DNA of 64,000 bases from JACCXG01 sp963834305 (GTDB lineage: Bacteria > Acidobacteriota > Vicinamibacteria > Vicinamibacterales > 2-12-FULL-66-21): assembly GCA_963834305.1 (NCBI GenBank), contig CAWIAX010000002.1, positions 2,480,001 through 2,544,000 of the forward strand, read 5' to 3'. This document shows positions 29,711 to 39,820 of this stretch, in pieces. Under the pieces are notes generated by a model. The model was not told the origin of the DNA. It saw only the letters and a program-made list of their open reading frames with translations, and made no database searches. Made by a program: the position numbers and the translations under genes. Numbering within the stretch: the first letter of the stretch is position 1; each line of letters begins with the position of its first letter.

Positions 29711-30949
29711 TCAGAACGTCCAGAAGGCCAGCGTCCCGGCATCCTTGATCAGGACGCCTGTGCCGAACGGCGCCGGATGGGCCCAGATCGCCGACTCTGC
29801 GAGAGTGTAGCGCTTGACGACGTCGAATTTCGACGGGTCGCGCCGCAGCACGACAAGCTCTCCCTCGGTGGTGGTGGCCAGGAGCACGCCGCCGGCCGCC
29901 ACCAGCGCGGCGTTCTCCCCTTCACGGCCCTTGCCCGTCCACAGCGTCCGGCCGGAGCGGGCATCCACGGCAAAGAACTGCCCCTTGTTGCGGCTGCTGA
30001 ACCCGAACAGCGTCCCCTCCACGAGGACCGGCGAGCTCATGTACATCGGCACCTCCTCGTTGCGCCACACCGGCGCCGGCTCGGCCCCTGCACGGCCGAG
30101 GCGGACGGCTATCATCGGGTTGCCGATGCCGGCGTAGATCAGCAGGTCGCCGGCCACCACGGGCGTCACGCTGTTCTGGTTGTACGAGGTGACGAAGGGG
30201 ATGCGCCACAGCAGGTCGCCGTTCGCGAGGTCGATGCCGACCACGTGCGATCGCGACTGCGTGATGACCTGCCGGATCCCGGCGGGAGCGGCAACGATCG
30301 GCGACGCGTAGGCCGGCCCGTCGCCCCGCCACCGCCATCGCACGCTCCCGGTAGCGCCATCGAACGCGGTCAGCGCCCCGCTCGTGTTGCCGCCGACGTG
30401 GACGATCACCCGTCCGCCGTCCGCGACCGGCGACATCGCCGTGCCGAACTCCGGCGCGGCGGCGTCGAACTCCTTCGCCGGCGGCTTGCGCCACAGCAGC
30501 TTGCCCGTCGCGGCATCGAACGCCGACAACGTCCCGTTGATGCCGAGCGTGAAGAGGCGGCCGTCCGAGAACACCGGGGTGGACTTGGGACCCTTGCCGT
30601 GCGCGGCGGCGGCCGGGTTGACGGTGTAGGGAGCGGTGTAGCTGTGACGCCAGATCTGCCTGCCGGTCGCCGCGTCGAACGCGGTCACGACGTCCTGCTC
30701 GTCGACCCGCGAGTGGAGAAAGGCACGTCCTCCCGCCACGATGGGCGACGAGTGCCCCGCGCCCACCTTCGCCTGCCAGACCCTCGTGCCCTTCGCGGGC
30801 CACTGCGCCGGCGGCGTGAAACCAGCGGCCTCGCCGGTGCGGGCCGGCCCCCGCCAGCCGCTCCAGTCCTGTGCCCGCGGCACCGCCAGGGCCAGGGCGG
30901 CAATCAGGAGCGCCGCCGGCAGCGTCCGGTTCAGGCGCGGGCGGGTCAG
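29711..30949 (-). CDS. PQQ-type beta-propeller protein, possible CTG start
   Basis: About 412 residues. A signal-peptide-like segment (TLPAALLIAALALAVPRAQD) is followed by WSGWRGPARTGEAAGFTPP and propeller strands (FDAATGRQIWRHSYTA, FDAATGKLLWRKPPAKEF, VDARSGRTLWTGKGREGENA). It ends with DAGTLAFWTF. No ATG, GTG or TTG lies in frame near the signal peptide. The CTG at 30949 overlaps the TGA of the preceding SGNH hydrolase gene as CTGA, so translation may re-initiate there. The alternative is a sequencing error that hides the true start. It is co-transcribed with its neighbours by spacing. Confidence 0.75.
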   Translation of the reverse strand: MTRPRLNRTLPAALLIAALALAVPRAQDWSGWRGPARTGEAAGFTPPAQWPAKGTRVWQAKVGAGHSSPIVAGGRAFLHSRVDEQDVVTAFDAATGRQIWRHSYTAPYTVNPAAAAHGKGPKSTPVFSDGRLFTLGINGTLSAFDAATGKLLWRKPPAKEFDAAAPEFGTAMSPVADGGRVIVHVGGNTSGALTAFDGATGSVRWRWRGDGPAYASPIVAAPAGIRQVITQSRSHVVGIDLANGDLLWRIPFVTSYNQNSVTPVVAGDLLIYAGIGNPMIAVRLGRAGAEPAPVWRNEEVPMYMSSPVLVEGTLFGFSSRNKGQFFAVDARSGRTLWTGKGREGENAALVAAGGVLLATTTEGELVVLRRDPSKFDVVKRYTLAESAIWAHPAPFGTGVLIKDAGTLAFWTF

Positions 30950-31632
30950 GGCCCCTCCACGAACGGCCGCACCAGCGTCGTCCAGAGCTCGTAGCCCTTG
31001 GGTGTCAAGTGCAGCCCGTCCGCGGCCAGCAGCTCCGGGCGCGGCTTCTCGTCCCAGCCGAGCATCGGTCCGTCCACGTCGACGAAGCCGAGACGATCGT
31101 TGCCCGTGCAGAAGTCCCTGACCAGGGCATTCGCCTCGCGGACCTTCGCGATCAGCGCCCAGCGCTGCGTGCTGGGCTTGATGCCTATGAAGGCGATCCG
31201 GGTATCGGGCAGTTGCGCGTGCACCTTGGCCACGAACGCCTGGAAATCCTCCACCACGTTTCGCGGCGTCTTGCCGGCGGCGAGGTCGTTGTCGCCGGCG
31301 TAGAAAACCACGGTGCGGGGCTTGTGCCGGATCACCAGGAGGTCGGCCCGGTTGACCGAGTCCACGATGTGGGAGCCGCCGAATCCGCGGTTGATCACGG
31401 GGAGACCCGGGAACGCGCGTGCCAGGTCCCACAACCTGATGCTCGAGCTGCCCACGAACACGATGCCGCCGGGCGCAGGAGGCTTCCCGGCGTCGGCCTG
31501 CTCGAAGGCGGCCATTTCCTTGGCCCAGGGATCGGCTTTCGCCGCCGGCGCCGGCGTTTGCGCGCCGGCAGGACTGGCGGTCGCGCACACCAGGACGATC
31601 GCACCGCACAGGCGACGGATGTCAGACACCAT
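30946..31632 (-). CDS. Secreted SGNH/GDSL hydrolase
   Basis: 228 residues from the ATG at 31632. A signal peptide (LCGAIVLVCATASPAGA) precedes the SGNH blocks: VFVGSSSIRLWDL (block I, catalytic Ser), NRGFGGSHIVDS (block II Gly), VFYAGDNDLAAG (block III Asn) and DGLHLTPKGYELW (block V Asp-His). The layout matches esterases and acetylesterases acting on lipids or acylated glycans. It is first in a unit with two PQQ-propeller genes. The start is preceded by a short gap holding octamer repeats and the end of the permease gene further upstream. Confidence 0.85.
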   Translation of the reverse strand: MVSDIRRLCGAIVLVCATASPAGAQTPAPAAKADPWAKEMAAFEQADAGKPPAPGGIVFVGSSSIRLWDLARAFPGLPVINRGFGGSHIVDSVNRADLLVIRHKPRTVVFYAGDNDLAAGKTPRNVVEDFQAFVAKVHAQLPDTRIAFIGIKPSTQRWALIAKVREANALVRDFCTGNDRLGFVDVDGPMLGWDEKPRPELLAADGLHLTPKGYELWTTLVRPFVEGP

Positions 31633-31649
31633 GCACACTCCTCCGCTCA

Positions 31650-31765
31650 TTCTCTTCCAGTCTTCCAGTCTTCCAGCGCTGGACCGGCCGCGGCGCGGCC
31701 CGGCACTAACCTATTCGGCGCGCAGTGCCTCGAGCCTCCCTACTCGGCGCGCAGCGCCTCGAGCA
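31650..31765. repeat. CTTCCAGT octamer array and duplicated 3' end of the permease gene
   Basis: At about 31655-31680 the octamer CTTCCAGT is repeated nearly three times. Just beyond, a segment of about 27 bases occurs twice, at 31710-31737 and 31739-31765 (sharing TCGGCGCGCAG, then GCCTCGAGC). Both copies encode the permease C-terminus EALRAE plus a stop. The outer copy is a leftover tail that no longer belongs to a gene. Confidence 0.75.
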
Positions 31766-34700
31766 GCCGGCCGCCCAGCGCGGCGCGCGTCGCCACGGCG
31801 GCCGACAGCAGGCCGGCCACGACCACGCCCGCGAGCAGCAGCGCGAGGCCGGCGCCCGGCGCGCCGCCGCCGCGCCCGAGCCAGGCCGGCGCAATCGCAA
31901 TCATCGCGCAGCCGGCGCCGGCCACGAGCCCGGCCGCCAGCAGGAACCCGGTCTCCGCGAGAATCATCGTCCCGACATGCCGCGAGTCGTAGCCGACCGC
32001 GCGCAGCAGCGCCAGCTCGCGCCGCCGCTCGAGCACGTTGCGGAACACCACAGTCGCCAGCCCGATCGTGCCAAGCAGCAATCCCAGCCCGCCGAGCGCC
32101 TGGAAGGTCGAGAGGTAGGTGTTCTCCACGCGGTGGAACGCCGCCAGCCGATCGGTCGTGGTGACCGCGTCCAGGCCGAACGGCTGCAGCTCGCGCTCGA
32201 CGACTTCGGCCAGCGCCGCGGCCTGCGCCGGGGTGGCCACGCCGGGCGCCTCGATGAGGAAGTAGCGGAAGCCCTGATGCCCCGGGAACAGCCGGACGAA
32301 CGCCGCTTCGCCCATCACCAGCTCCCCCTGGAGCACGCTGTCGCGCAGCGCCGCGACGAAGCGGAGCGTCAGCGGCGCCGCTCCCCCGATGTCGATGGTC
32401 ATCGTCTCGCCGACGGCCTTGTGCAGCACGTACTGCAGCGAGGTGGCGTCGGCGACGACCGGGACGGCGCCGTCGGGAAACGTCCGCCGGAGCAGGCGCC
32501 AGGGGTTGGCGCGCTCCGCGTCGTCCGCGGCCATCGAGGCGGTGAAGGAGAACCGCCCGCTGTCGATGAACGACTCCTCGGGCGCGATGATAGTGGGATT
32601 CTCCGGCCGGTACAGGTTCAGGCAGCTCGCGTCGTCGCCCGGACGGATGCGGAAGCGGCTGAAGCGCACGGCGTCGAGCTCCGGCGCGCTCACCATGAGC
32701 GCCTCGCGCCCGGCGCGATCGTTCGGGTTGTGGACGAGCGGGACGTCGGACTCGGCAAGCAGGGCAAACCCGCCGGTGCCCGAGCGCGGGTCCGTGGTGA
32801 GCTCCCCGCCGCCGCGCCGGAAGGCGTCCACGGACACGATGATGAAGGCGGCCGAGGCAATCAGCGCCGCCGAGAGCACGCTGCGCCCGGGGCGGAAGGC
32901 CGCGCCGCGAAACCCGAGCCGGGCGACCGGCCACGTGCCGCGGCCGCCGATGCCGCCGGTGTCGCGCGACCGCAGCCACGACGACAGGAAGAACAGGAAC
33001 GCGGTGAGCAGCGCCGCGCCGGCGCCGAAGAAGGCGCCGGCCTGGACGCCGGGGATCACGAACGCCAGCGTCAGCAGCGCGAACCCGAGCACGGCAACGA
33101 CCGAGCCGAGTCGTGCGGAGCGGCGGGCGCGCGTGGGCTCGACGCCGACAGGCTGTTCGAGCGAGTACGCCCCGAGGAGGGCACGCGGGGACCGCCGCGC
33201 CACCACGCGCAGTGAAACGAGCACGCACAGCAGCGCCGCGAGCACGCCGCCGGCCGCCCCGGCGGCGAGGCTGGCGGGATTGACGTGCACCGCCAGCAGC
33301 GTGGTGCCGACCGCGCCAATCCACCACGTCCGCAGCCCGTAGACGACGAGCTGCGCGTAGCCGACGGCGCCGGCCATGCCGAGCAGCGCGCCGGCCACGG
33401 CCAGAATCGCCGACTCGCCAAGCAGCATGCGCCTGACGTGGGCCGTGGTGTAGCCGGTCGCCCGCAGGATCCCGATCTGCCGCAGGCGCTGACTCGACGC
33501 CGAGGCGGAAGAACAGGACCGTCAGGATCAGCGCCGAGACGACGATGAAGAAGCTGAAGTAGGTGAAGTACTCGCCGAAGTCGGTGGCGCCGGCCGAGGC
33601 GTCGAGCGCCTGCTGGCGCGACGGCAGCAGGACGAGCCCCTGCGAGTCGGGGGGCACGGTCTGGCGCAGGCGGGCACGCAGCGCATCCGCCACAGCCGGG
33701 GCCGCGGCGCCGTCCGGCAGCCGGAAGCGGATCCCGGTCACGCTGCCGTATTGGGTCGCCCACAGCGCACGCGCCCGGTCGTACGGGACGAATGCCTTCG
33801 GCGTGGCGCGGTAGTCGTCCCAGTAGCGCTCGTCGCGCGGACGCACCCTGGCGAGGTCCAGCGGGAACGGCGGATCCCAGTCCGCCAGGCTCTCGCTGCC
33901 GGTGATCCCGGGATATTCCGGGGCCAGGTCGGGGTCGGCCGCCAGGCCGCGCATCGGCGTGACCGCCGAAACGACGAAAGAGGCCTGCGACGTGCGGAGG
34001 CCCGCGGCGGGATCCCAGAGATAGAAGTCGAGCTCCAGGGCGTCGCCCGGTGCCGCCCCGAGCTCCCTGGCGGTCCAGTCGTTCAGGACGATGGCGTCGG
34101 CCCCGTCCGCGCCTTTCGCCGCGGCTCCCGGCGCCGCGGGCTCGAGAGCGCCGAGATCGATCCCGGCCACGAGGGAGTAGGGCACCTCGCGGTCGCCCAC
34201 GCGGAGCGTGTTGGCGAGGTAGGTGAACAGCGGCTCCGGCGCGAGGCCGAGCGCGCTGCCGGCGGACCGTGCCGCCTGCTCGAGCGGCTCGCTGACGATC
34301 CCGCTCGTGCTCTGGACCATCACCGCGGTGCCATCCGCCGACACCTTCACGACGACGCCGATGTCGTCGAGCGTGACCGCCGAGCGGAACGCGTCCTCGA
34401 GCCGCGCCGTTGCCGGCGGCTCGGCGAGGAGGATGCCATTGACCTGGGCCGCCACGCCGAGATCGCGCTGCAGGCGCCCGAGCGGCGCGAACACGGCCCG
34501 GACCTCGGCCTGCTGCGGCTGGAGCGAGAACTCCCCGAGCTGGCCGCGCGGCAGCGTGCCGGCGACCGAGAGCCGCACGGTGCGGGCGGCGTCCTCCTTC
34601 TGTGCGAACAGCGACTCGAGTGGGATGGCCGACGGCTTCTGCAGGCGGGTCAGGAGCACATCTCCCTCGTCCGTGCTGAGCTCCGAGGCCAGCGCCGGCG

Positions 34701-35079
34701 ACACGAAGACGCCGTCGCGCGGATCGAGGCCGTGGAAGCGCCAGAACCGCTCGTCCACGCCGTAGACCAGGACACCGGCGGCACGCCGGCCCGACGGCTC
34801 GTGCGTGACGAAGCCGGTGGTGGCAATGAACGGCGCGGCCGGGACGGAGGACTGGCGGGTGATCTCGCCGGCCAGCGCGTCGCGGAAGTAGCCGGCGGAC
34901 GACACCGAATAGCTGGCGCGGCCGAGCCGCGAGAGCGCGAGCTCCCGCAGGCTGCCGCGGACCGAGTCGCCTACGATCAGCGCGCCGCCGAGCACGGCCA
35001 CGGCGGCCGCCACGCCCAGGCACACGGCGGCATTCGTGCGCCAGTGATAGGCCGCGCTGCGGAGCACGAGGCTGGTCAT
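31740..35079 (-). CDS. MacB/FtsX-type ABC transporter permease, about 1110 residues (one frameshift near 33497)
   Basis: The ATG at 35079 begins MTSLVLRSAAYHWRTNAAVC with a first membrane helix. The large periplasmic domain is followed by FtsX-type helices (YFSFFIVVSALILTVLFFRLG). Near 33497 one extra base breaks the frame; removing it joins FRLGVES to RLRQIGILRATGYTTAHVRR, a typical FtsX motif, and then to MLLGESAILAVAGALLGMAG. The second half ends with LRAVGYDSRHVGTMILAETG and GRLLEALRAE. The double FtsX arrangement with a long ectodomain is that of the DUF214 group of lipoprotein or lipid extractors. It works with the ATPase encoded just upstream. A heptamer inverted repeat separates the two genes. 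Confidence 0.85.
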
Positions 35080-35091
35080 GGAGAATTGGCT

Positions 35092-35176
35092 CAACTCCCA
35101 ACTCCCAAATCCCAACGCCCAAGTTGAACGTTCCCCTCCCACAACTTGGGAGTTGGGAGTTGGGCCTTGGGAGTTG
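35092..35176. repeat. Heptamer array family H2 (TTGGGNN), inverted 35-bp arms
   Basis: The left arm 35092-35126 is CCCAACT-type units and the right arm 35142-35176 is TTGGGAG-type units. They are near-perfect reverse complements around a 15-base spacer. The array lies between the ABC ATPase and permease genes on the same transcript, where a hairpin could lower permease expression. The same units occur five more times at 60.7-62.0 kb. Confidence 0.9.
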
Positions 35177-35179
35177 ACG

Positions 35180-35857
35180 TCATCTCTTCACCAACATCCC
35201 CTCGTTCACCTCGTAGCGGACGGGGAATCGTTCGGCCAGGGCGGCGCTGTGGGTCACGACGACCAGGATCGTTTCGCGCGCGGCCTGGAGCTCCAGCAGC
35301 AGGCCGGCCACGACATCGGCGGATGCGCGGTCGAGGTTGCCGGTGGGCTCGTCGCAGAGCAGCAGCAGCGGGCTGCGGATGAGCGCCCGCGCCAGGGCGG
35401 CACGCTGCTTCTCGCCGCCCGAGAGCTCGGCGGGCCGATGGTCCAGGCGATCGGCCAGGCCGACCTGCGCCAGCAGCGTGCGCGCCCGGGCCTCGTCTCC
35501 CTCCGCGGAGCGCTCGGCCGGAGGCGCCACCAGCGTGGGCGCCAGCACGTTTTCGAGCACCGAGCATTGCGGCAGCAGCGAGTGGTCCTGGAAGACGAAG
35601 CCGATCCGCCGGTTGCGGAACGCCGCCTGCTCGCGGTCGTTCAGGGTGAACGGATCCTGGCCGTCGAGCGTCACCGTGCCGGAGGACGGCGGGTCGAGCG
35701 CGCCGAGGATGTAGAGCAGCGTGCTCTTGCCGCTGCCCGACGGCCCCATGATGGCGATGGCGGCGCCGCGCTCGAGGGTGAACGACACGCCGGCGAGGAT
35801 GGGCAGCTCGCCGCGGGGCGTGGGATAGCTCTTCGACACGCGGTCGACGATCAGCAC
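35180..35857 (-). CDS. ABC transporter ATP-binding protein, LolD/MacB type
   Basis: 225 residues, the usual length for LolD. Walker A GPSGSGKST at 38-46, Q-loop Gln90 in FVFQDHSLLP, signature LSGGEKQ at 145-151, Walker B LLLLCDEPTG with Glu170, and switch His203 in VTHS. It energises the FtsX-type permease encoded next. Such pairs move lipoproteins, lipids or peptides across or out of the inner membrane. The gene is sixth in a seven-gene minus-strand unit, 42 bp after the glycosyltransferase stop, so the exported compound might be made by the enzymes upstream. Confidence 0.92.
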   Translation of the reverse strand: MLIVDRVSKSYPTPRGELPILAGVSFTLERGAAIAIMGPSGSGKSTLLYILGALDPPSSGTVTLDGQDPFTLNDREQAAFRNRRIGFVFQDHSLLPQCSVLENVLAPTLVAPPAERSAEGDEARARTLLAQVGLADRLDHRPAELSGGEKQRAALARALIRSPLLLLCDEPTGNLDRASADVVAGLLLELQAARETILVVVTHSAALAERFPVRYEVNEGMLVKR

Positions 35858-35899
35858 GGACAGCTCCTCCGCGTCACGGGCACACCCGCCGGGTGGCGC

Positions 35900-37222
35900 T
35901 CACGATTCGGCCGTCCGCCGGTCGTCGCCGCGAGCCGGGCGGATCACCGATGCGTAGGCCGCTTCCGCGGCCTCCGCCATCCGGCTGACGTCGTAATGCT
36001 CGCGGACGCCGCGCGCGCCCGCGGCGCCGAGCGCCGCCGCTCTGGCCGGGTCGCGCCACAGCTCCAGGTAACCGGCGGCGAGCGCCGCCGGATCGCCGGC
36101 GGCCACGACCAGGCCGCCGCCGGTCTTGCGGACGATCTCGGGGAACGCGCCGCGCCGGGGCTGGACGACCGGCACGCCGTTGGCCAGCGCCTCGAGCAGG
36201 AACATGCCCTTCGGCTCCTCGTAGGTGGCCGGCACCGAGAGCACGTCGAGGCTGTGGAGGAAGTCGATCTTCTGCGCCCGGTCGACCTCGCCGCGATATT
36301 CGAACTCCCCCTCGAGCCCCCACTCGCGCAGCTTCCGCCTGATGCCCTCGAGGTAGCCCTGGTGCTCGGGCGGCAGGTAGCCGGCGGCAACGAGTCGCGA
36401 CCGGCCAATCCCTGGCGTGGCGCGCAGCACGCGATAGGCCTCGCACAGCTCGTGCAGCCCCTTCTCCGGGGCAACGCGCGCGAGGTAGCCGATCGTGAAC
36501 ATGCCGTTCCGGCGCGGCGGCCGCGGCTGGTAGCCCTCCATGTTGATGCCGAGCGGCACGAGGCGCATCTTGTCCGCGGGCACGCCGAGATAGCCCGGCA
36601 TGTAGTCGCGGTAATACTCGCTCACCGGCAGGAACGCATCGACGTGGCGGCTGGCGTCGCGGATCAGCGCCAGCGACTCGTCGCGGTACGGGCTGCCCAG
36701 GCCGTCCAGGAACAGATCCTCACCCTGCAGGGTGCAGCAGACCGGCGCCCGCAGCTCGCGGCGGAGGGGTTCGGCCAGGCCGAGCAGCAGCGCGTAGGGC
36801 AGGTTGATGACGTCGAACTTCGGCTCGTGGCGCAGCCAGTCGAGCAGCTTCTCGATTTCCTTTTCCTGGAAGCCCTGCTCGCCGCGGAGCATCGACACCG
36901 TCATCCGGCCGAGGCTCTGCGGATCCACCTTGATCTGCCGCTTGGTCGCCAGCCGGATCACCCACGGCGCATCCCACAGCCGATCGAAGAACGCCGGCGT
37001 GTGGCGGAACAGCGGGATCTGCTGCTCGAGAAAGACGCTGATGCCGCCGAAGAACACGTGCGCCTGGCTGACGTTGCGCTCGTCGGTGCGGGTCGGGGTG
37101 TAGACGGGCGTGAGCACCACGTCGTGGCCGCGCGCCAGCAGCGCGGCGGCGAGCGCGTTGTCGCGCAGGCAGCTGCCGCAGTACATCGCGCCGGCGCCGC
37201 CGGTGAACGACAGAATTCTCAC
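35900..37222 (-). CDS. GT4-family glycosyltransferase
   Basis: 440 residues from the GTG at 37222, which overlaps the stop of the upstream reductase gene as GTGA. N-terminal RILSFTGGAGAMYCGSCLRD is a nucleotide-sugar-transferase start seen in GT4 enzymes. The C-terminal Rossmann half has TIGYLARVAPEKGLHELCEA, the EX7E motif in EEPKGMFLLEALANGVPVV and RRGAFPEIVRKTGGGLVV. It probably transfers a sugar from a nucleotide donor to a lipid or metabolite. Its tight coupling to a carboxylate ligase and reductase pair is unusual for glycan loci and hints at glycosylation of an acyl- or aldehyde-derived product. The acceptor is unknown. Confidence 0.88.
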   Translation of the reverse strand: MRILSFTGGAGAMYCGSCLRDNALAAALLARGHDVVLTPVYTPTRTDERNVSQAHVFFGGISVFLEQQIPLFRHTPAFFDRLWDAPWVIRLATKRQIKVDPQSLGRMTVSMLRGEQGFQEKEIEKLLDWLRHEPKFDVINLPYALLLGLAEPLRRELRAPVCCTLQGEDLFLDGLGSPYRDESLALIRDASRHVDAFLPVSEYYRDYMPGYLGVPADKMRLVPLGINMEGYQPRPPRRNGMFTIGYLARVAPEKGLHELCEAYRVLRATPGIGRSRLVAAGYLPPEHQGYLEGIRRKLREWGLEGEFEYRGEVDRAQKIDFLHSLDVLSVPATYEEPKGMFLLEALANGVPVVQPRRGAFPEIVRKTGGGLVVAAGDPAALAAGYLELWRDPARAAALGAAGARGVREHYDVSRMAEAAEAAYASVIRPARGDDRRTAES

Positions 37223-38698
37223 GCGCCGGCGGCGGCCGCCAGCACCGCCTCGGCCGACTGCTGGAACGATCGCCGGGCGTAGAGGTGCTCGAACAGGTTG
37301 CCTTCGTGGGGCTGGTCCCAGCTGATCGTGTTGGTCTGGATGGCGCCGACGTTCAGCCGGTCCACGCCGGAAGACGCGAGCAGCCGGTCGATCAGCCGCC
37401 GATCCCTGGTCAGCGCCGTCACGACCAGCGTCTTGCCCATCGGCTCGGGCATCCGGCGCATCTGTTCCGGCTCCACCTTCACGACCGCGGCGTATGGGAA
37501 CAGGAACTCGCGGTTGGCCAGCGGATGCTCGGGCGAGTCGCACAGCACGAGCGTCGGCTGCAGGTAGGTGCAGCCGTTGAGCGAGGCCAGCCGGTGCGAT
37601 CCGCGCGCCGCCCGCGTCACCTCGCGCGCCCCCGGGGTCTCGAGCCCGCTGTCGATCTGCGCCGAGATGCGCTCGGCGACGCGGGCATCGGCAAACGGCG
37701 CCAGCGTGGCGCGCTCGTCGTCGGCCGCGCGCGGGACGATCGCGGCGAGCGCCGCCGCCACCGCCTCGGCGACGCGCTCCGCGTGCGACGCCGCCACCCA
37801 GACGCCCGAGGCGTTGACGCACGACCGCCCGCCGTTGTCGGCAATCGACGCGGCAATCAGGTCGACGTGCTGCTCCCACTCGTCGCCGGCCAGCAGATCG
37901 TCGCCAATCAGGATCTTGCTGTAGCCGGGGCCATGGAGCTCGACCCGCGGGTCCCCTTCCCAGCCGCCGACGGCCGCCACGTCGCCGAAGAACATGCTCC
38001 GGCCGGTGCGCCGCAGCACCTCGCCGGCGCCGGCATGGTCGGCCGGGTAGTAGCTGAACGCTTCGGGCGGGCAGCCCGCCTTCATGAAGGCCTGGGCAAT
38101 GCGGAACGGCGTCCACGGCTCGGCGCTGCCGGGCTTGAGCACGAGCGGAATCTTGAGCGGGATCGCCGGCACCCACAGCGAATGCACGCCGGGCGAGTTG
38201 CTCGGCAGGACCACGCCGAGCGCTTCGGTCCGCGGGTAGAAGCTGATGGCGTGGCCGGCGTGCTCGCCGTGGCCGGTGTCGAGCACCGAGAGGTCAAGCC
38301 CGCGCGTCAGGCCGCGCAGCACCGTGCGCATCTCGCGCATCACGCCGGCGACCCGCTGCATGTTCCGGCGCACCAGCGCGTGCGGCATCCCGGTCGTCGC
38401 CGTGAGCTGCAGCACGTAGTCGCCGGGCGCCTGCACCGCCGTCGCCGAGGGGCAGCGTGTCGTTGCAGGAAATGGTCGGCCGCGGCCGCGCACATCTCGA
38501 TCAGCCGTTCGAACGGGCACGCGGGCCAGCGCCTGCGCGCGCCGCGGCCTGCCGCTCCGGACGCAGGTCGCGCCGGATCAGCCCCGGGTTGGCCTGGCTG
38601 ATCTCGACGAACGGCTCGCGCGTCCGGTGGTGCGGCACCCGCACCACGTCGAGGCTCTTGTAGGGAACGCCCTGGCGGAGGATGGGAAGGTGAAGCAT
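37219..38698 (-). CDS. Aldehyde dehydrogenase / acyl reductase-like protein (N-terminal frameshifts)
   Basis: The ATG at 38698 begins MLHLPILRQGVPYKSLDVVR, 2 bp after the ligase stop. Frame changes near 38530 and 38450 must be corrected to join RVPFERLIEMCAAAADHFL to QAPGDYVLQLTATTGMPHAL. From there to 37219 the frame is clean. The ALDH fold is visible in LGVVLPSNSPGVHSLWVPAI, LVLKPGSAEPWTPFRIAQAF, VGGWEGDPRVELHGPG and the catalytic cysteine of NGGRSCVNASGVWV. The pairing with an acyl-ligase-like gene recalls fatty-acid reductase systems (LuxC with LuxE), where an acyl adenylate or thioester is reduced to aldehyde. That is an inference from context. Confidence 0.78.
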
Positions 38699-38700
38699 GG

Positions 38701-39801
38701 CTAATAGACCCCCTCCACGACGGTCGCGCCGAAGCGCGAGAACGGGCGGACGTTGCGCACGCCGTCCCACGGATACTGGACGCAGGGCGCCTCGCGCTCG
38801 GCTTCGTCGCGTTCCAGGAAGCGCGGCATGAAGAACTCCTTCGTCAGCGTCGTCAGGCGCACCCGCCCGGTCTGGCCGTAGTCCACGATGCGGTCGGGGT
38901 TGTCGGGATCGACGACCTCGATCATCGCGCGCGGGCTGGGCGGGTAGTAGATGATCGCGTAGTCGTCCTCGGGCGCCGGCGGCTTGTGGGTCGCCAGGCC
39001 CATCAGCGTGTTGCCGTAGGTCGGGGCGAAGTAGATGCCGTCCAGCAGCTCCTCGACGGCAAAGCGGTGGAACTGCGGCGTCATCTCGGTGCCGCCGCAG
39101 AACACCCCCTTGATGCCCATCTTCTTGAGCGACACCTTCTCGCACAGCGCCTCGAGCAGCTTCGGCGTCGTGAACAGGCACTGGATGCCTTCGTGGGCGC
39201 GCAGCAGCGTCAGCGCCTGATCGATGACGTGGCGCTTGTAGGCCTCCATCTGGTCCATCTGGCGGGCCTTGATCAGCTTGATCACCCAGCGCGGGTCGAG
39301 GTCCACCATGAAGCAGATGCCGCCGCGGTGCTGGGCCAGGTGCTCGATGGCCAGGCGCAGCCGGCGCGGCCCGCTCGGCCCCACCATCAGCCAGTCCGCC
39401 CCCTGGGGAAACGCCTCGTCCGGCAGGGTCTCGCTGAAGTTCGAGTAGTCGATGCGGAAATCCTCGTAGGCGATGCGCGACTTCGGCACGCCGGTGCTGC
39501 CGCCGGTTTCGAAGACGTAGATCGGCTTGTCGGCGTACGCCTTCGGCACCCAGCGGCGCACCGGGCCGCCGCGCAGCCACTCGTCCTGGAACGGCCCGAA
39601 CTTGTCGAGATCGGCGTAGGTGTTGACGTCGGTGCGCGGGTCGAAGTCGAATTCGCGGGCCTTCTCGAGCCAGAACGGGCATCCGGTGGCGGGGTCGAAG
39701 TGCCAGCGGACGATGTCGCGAACGTGGGCGTCGACGCGCTCGGCGGCGGCGCGGACGGTGGCAGGATCGAGCCGGGACGGCGCGGTGAGGGATTCAGGCA
39801 T
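38701..39801 (-). CDS. Phenylacetate-CoA-ligase/LuxE-like acyl-activating enzyme
   Basis: 366 residues from the ATG at 39801. A TTG at 39819 is possible but less likely. The adenylate-forming motif appears as VFETGGSTGVPKSRIAYEDF. Further family-like segments are PTYGNTLMGLATHKPP (A5-like) and DYGQTGRVRLTTLTKEFFMP (A7/A8-like). At about 370 residues it is shorter than full ANL enzymes and close to LuxE acyl-protein synthetases and short PaaK-like proteins that lack a complete C-terminal lid. It should adenylate a carboxylate. The next gene, 2 bp away, is an ALDH-fold reductase, a natural partner. Confidence 0.8.
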   Translation of the reverse strand: MPESLTAPSRLDPATVRAAAERVDAHVRDIVRWHFDPATGCPFWLEKAREFDFDPRTDVNTYADLDKFGPFQDEWLRGGPVRRWVPKAYADKPIYVFETGGSTGVPKSRIAYEDFRIDYSNFSETLPDEAFPQGADWLMVGPSGPRRLRLAIEHLAQHRGGICFMVDLDPRWVIKLIKARQMDQMEAYKRHVIDQALTLLRAHEGIQCLFTTPKLLEALCEKVSLKKMGIKGVFCGGTEMTPQFHRFAVEELLDGIYFAPTYGNTLMGLATHKPPAPEDDYAIIYYPPSPRAMIEVVDPDNPDRIVDYGQTGRVRLTTLTKEFFMPRFLERDEAEREAPCVQYPWDGVRNVRPFSRFGATVVEGVY

Positions 39802-39820
39802 TTGCCGTAAGTTTATCAAC

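Noticed and set aside
35180..39801. Bioluminescence (lux) operon
   Set aside because: The ligase and reductase resemble LuxE and LuxC in arrangement only; there is no luciferase or transferase gene.
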